DNA from: Helicobacteraceae bacterium
GTDB taxonomy: Bacteria; Campylobacterota; Campylobacteria; Campylobacterales; Sulfurimonadaceae
Direction: 5' to 3'
Assembly: GCA_015484575.1 (NCBI GenBank)
Contig: WFND01000167.1
Span: 1 to 33,140, forward strand
Length of the DNA: 33,140 nt
How positions within the stretch are numbered: position 1 is the first letter of the stretch; each line of letters opens with the position of its first letter. Both the position numbers and the translations under genes were made by a program. This document shows positions 31,091-33,140 of the stretch, piece by piece. The notes beneath the pieces are model-generated. The model ran no database searches. It was not told the DNA's origin and was given only the letters and a program-made list of their open reading frames with translations.

Positions 31091-32362
31091 ATTTATAAGC
31101 TGTAAAGGGTTGATATGGTAGTTTTTTTGAGTAACTTCTAGCATCAACTCTTTATTGACACGTCCTATAATAGAGCCTTTACGGATTTTTTTACCTTTTT
31201 TGATACTTGGTGCTATTTTGTCTAAATGAGCATATATAGTGTGTAGTCCATTTTTGTGTTCAACTATGACGACATTGTCTAGCATCGCCATCTCTTGAGC
31301 CATAACAACTTTGCCGTTTAGTATGTTTTTTACTTTTGCATTTGCATTTTTTGGTTTTAAAGATACAGATTCATTAAAGATTTTTATATTATAGATAGGG
31401 TCTGTATATGGTCCGAATTTTTTAGTAACACTGTATCCATCTAGTGGAGATATTGTCTTTTTGCCTCTGTATCTTTTTGTTTTTATTCTCTGATAACTGC
31501 TTCCGAGCTGTTTTACTTTTGGTAGATTTTTTGTATCTGCCAAGAAATTTTCCTGCTCTTTTTTGGCTTTTAGTATCTCCTGTTCTCTCTCTTTTTTCTG
31601 TGCCAAGAGTCTTTTTCTCTTAGCATCTTTTTTCTCTTTTATCTTCTCTTTTTTGATAATATTTAGACGAGCGAGTGTCTTTTTCAAGTTTTTTTGACCC
31701 TGAAGCAGTCTGTTTAACTCTTTTTGATACGCTTTTGTCTCTTCATTTAGTTTTTTTAATGCTCTGTTATTTTCATCTACCGCTAGAGCCAATTTATGCT
31801 CTTTTGAGTCAATAAGAGCTATTGATGTTCTCAGATCCGAAATTCTGCTTTTTAAAATTTTTATGGCACTGTCATTACCGCTATGAGAGCTTTGTAGATT
31901 TTTTATCTTATCCTCTGTCTGTTTGCATAAAATTTTTAGTGCCTCTTCTGTTATAAGACTCTGTGCATTTTTGGCACGTTCGTCAGTTAGTAAAAGTGAG
32001 AGTGAAGCATTTTTAGCTATGGCAAATGCTAACTTTTGTTCAATCTCATTTTGTGCTGTCTGAAGGTCATCTTGTGAAGTTTTTAGTAGTGAAAGCTCTT
32101 TTTTATTCTGCTCGTATAATCTGTTTTTCTCTTTTAGTTCTGCTCTTAATTTTTCAAGTTCACGCTGCTGTTTTAAGATTGTGCGATTTTGTTTCAATAT
32201 GGCTTTTGCATTTTTTGCCATACTAGAGTGGATATTTTTTGTCGATTTATTAAATGTTTTGAGTTTTGAGTTTGTGTTTATAATCTTCTCATCAATAGAT
32301 ATTTTAGCGTTACATGTAAGAGCTATAAATATAGATAAAAGAGTAAAAATTAAACGCATCAA
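31088..32362 (-). CDS. EnvC-like murein hydrolase activator
   Basis: A 424-residue exported protein: signal peptide (1-19), a long coiled coil (about 30-285, Lys/Glu/Leu-rich) and a C-terminal LytM/M23 domain (about 305-424). The LytM zinc ligands are absent: the first His/Asp site reads FGPYTDPIYNIKIF and the HxH site reads NKELMLEV. So it should not cut peptidoglycan itself but, like E. coli EnvC, activate amidases. It overlaps ftsX by 4 bases (ATGA), which is the usual FtsEX-EnvC partnership. The partner amidase type is present at the left edge. A palindrome copy sits in the signal peptide region. Confidence 0.9.
   Translation of the reverse strand: MMRLIFTLLSIFIALTCNAKISIDEKIINTNSKLKTFNKSTKNIHSSMAKNAKAILKQNRTILKQQRELEKLRAELKEKNRLYEQNKKELSLLKTSQDDLQTAQNEIEQKLAFAIAKNASLSLLLTDERAKNAQSLITEEALKILCKQTEDKIKNLQSSHSGNDSAIKILKSRISDLRTSIALIDSKEHKLALAVDENNRALKKLNEETKAYQKELNRLLQGQKNLKKTLARLNIIKKEKIKEKKDAKRKRLLAQKKEREQEILKAKKEQENFLADTKNLPKVKQLGSSYQRIKTKRYRGKKTISPLDGYSVTKKFGPYTDPIYNIKIFNESVSLKPKNANAKVKNILNGKVVMAQEMAMLDNVVIVEHKNGLHTIYAHLDKIAPSIKKGKKIRKGSIIGRVNKELMLEVTQKNYHINPLQLIN
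32310..32319. repeat. TTACATGTAA palindrome, copy 11 (in envC-like gene)
   Basis: Exact copy in the signal peptide part, minus-strand reading Thr-Cys-Asn. Confidence 0.9.
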
Positions 32363-33140
32363 ACCTCTTCTTTATGACCCATAATTATCAGTGTTGCCAA
32401 TATAATAGATACTACTAACGCTACCTGAAATAAAACAGCCCCATCAGACAGCGGTAAGAAAATATCTATATCAATATTTACATTATGAAGCTGTTGATGA
32501 AGCCACTCTTGCTTGTCTAAAGTGAAAAATGTACCTATAACCAAGATAGATGCGATTACGGCATCAACGATAGATAGGCGAAATAACACAGCAGAACGCA
32601 ACCAGACAGGTGCTCCAAATAGTGCCATGATATTCATACGCTCCATATGTTGAAACTGCCAGATTCTCATCTCTTTGATTATCAATAAAGAGGTTACTAC
32701 AAAGACACAAACAGCCAAAATGCTAACAACATATTTAAAAAGAACCAGTAAGTTGTAGAGTGTGTCGTGTGTTTGTGAAAAACTCTCTACCTTCTTGATA
32801 GACGGTATCTTTAAAAGTGCCTCGTTTAGTTTTTTTATCTGTGTCGGTGAGGGGTAATTTTTTAGATGAACCCGATAAAATTTAGGAAGTGATATTTTTA
32901 AAAGGTCTAAATTTTTCTTTTTCATATTTTTAGTGATACGTTTTAAAACTTCATCAACGCTTATAGGTTCTGTGGATAAGATTATCTTATGTGCAGATAA
33001 AAAATCACTCTCCTTTATAGAGCTTTTGGCTACAACGATAACGGAGTAGTTGTCGGCTAGTTCTTTCTCGTATGAATCTATTGCACGATTGACGACTATG
33101 AATATCTGTATGGTAAACAAGATACTAAAGAGTGCTATTA
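32359..33140 (-). CDS. ftsX: Cell division protein FtsX, 5'-truncated by window edge
   Basis: FtsX is the membrane half of FtsEX, which controls cell-wall hydrolases at the division site. Visible are a remnant of helix 1, the periplasmic loop (about 20-125) and three C-terminal helices (about 130-250). The track starts it at a TTG at 33120, but the frame is open to the window end, adding IALFSI that continues the first membrane helix. The true start, and probably ftsE, lie beyond the edge. The C-terminal region has the FtsX pattern LIIKEMRIWQFQHMERMNIMALFGAPVWLR. Co-translation with the EnvC-like gene supports the assignment. Confidence 0.88.
   Translation of the reverse strand, partial: IALFSILFTIQIFIVVNRAIDSYEKELADNYSVIVVAKSSIKESDFLSAHKIILSTEPISVDEVLKRITKNMKKKNLDLLKISLPKFYRVHLKNYPSPTQIKKLNEALLKIPSIKKVESFSQTHDTLYNLLVLFKYVVSILAVCVFVVTSLLIIKEMRIWQFQHMERMNIMALFGAPVWLRSAVLFRLSIVDAVIASILVIGTFFTLDKQEWLHQQLHNVNIDIDIFLPLSDGAVLFQVALVVSIILATLIIMGHKEEV

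Noticed and set aside
1-33140. CRISPR arrays, tRNA, rRNA, transposases
   Set aside because: I looked for regular repeats, cloverleaf-like or rRNA-like stretches and transposase motifs and found none; short divergent ones could escape reading by eye.

Overview
The window looks like chromosomal DNA of a free-living, flagellated member of the Campylobacterota (epsilonproteobacteria), most likely near Sulfurimonas. The reasons are the low G+C content, compact gene packing, -10 boxes of the TATAAT type without a clear -35, the flhA / Rrf2 regulator / rpsO arrangement that I also know from Campylobacter, and the kdsB, flgH and NosL-type genes. The genus is an inference; no rRNA or tRNA is present. 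Both window edges cut genes: the left-edge amidase and the right-edge ftsX are open to the window ends.

Layout. 1-4.6 kb: end of a cell-wall amidase, then on the minus strand a DHH phosphoesterase, flhA and an Fe-S type Rrf2 regulator. 4.7-5.0 kb: rpsO with a hairpin behind it. 5.17-18.54 kb: one 15-gene plus-strand operon for a complete non-standard chemosensory system: a PAS protein, a soluble receptor with two signalling tips, a triple-CheW protein, CheB, a HEAT protein, CheR, a CheY-like regulator, a small CheZ-like protein, a second CheY-like regulator, CheA, a CheW protein with an inserted CZB zinc domain, a degenerate STAS protein, a ParA ATPase, a receiver protein with an unknown C-terminal part, and a small Cys protein. 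18.5-25.7 kb: housekeeping and envelope genes (kdsB, tRNA methyltransferase, YkgJ-type, TPR lipoprotein, trpC, degenerate GGDEF, yqeY, flgH, transglutaminase-like). 25.7-31.0 kb: a seven-gene minus-strand cluster of NosL-like proteins, a MacB-type ABC transporter, a Cys-containing membrane protein, a small anchored protein and a DsbD_2 protein, probably for metal or thiol handling in the periplasm. 31.1-33.1 kb: an EnvC-like activator and ftsX.

How it fits together. Every input and output part of the chemosensory operon appears to be cytoplasmic: the receptor has no membrane segment, the likely sensors are the PAS protein and the CZB domain, and ParA could place or partition the array. A CheZ-like phosphatase, CheB and CheR would give signal decay and adaptation. 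The EnvC/FtsX pair and the left-edge amidase belong to the same functional pathway (activation of septal amidases) although they are about 30 kb apart.

The strongest unexplained signal is the 10-bp palindrome TTACATGTAA, present 11 times exactly by my reading, where base composition predicts far less than one. It occurs in genes on both strands, between genes, and in the loop of the rpsO hairpin, and is nearly absent from the chemosensory operon. No stretch above 300 bases lacks a gene, and I saw no tRNA, rRNA, CRISPR array or insertion sequence.
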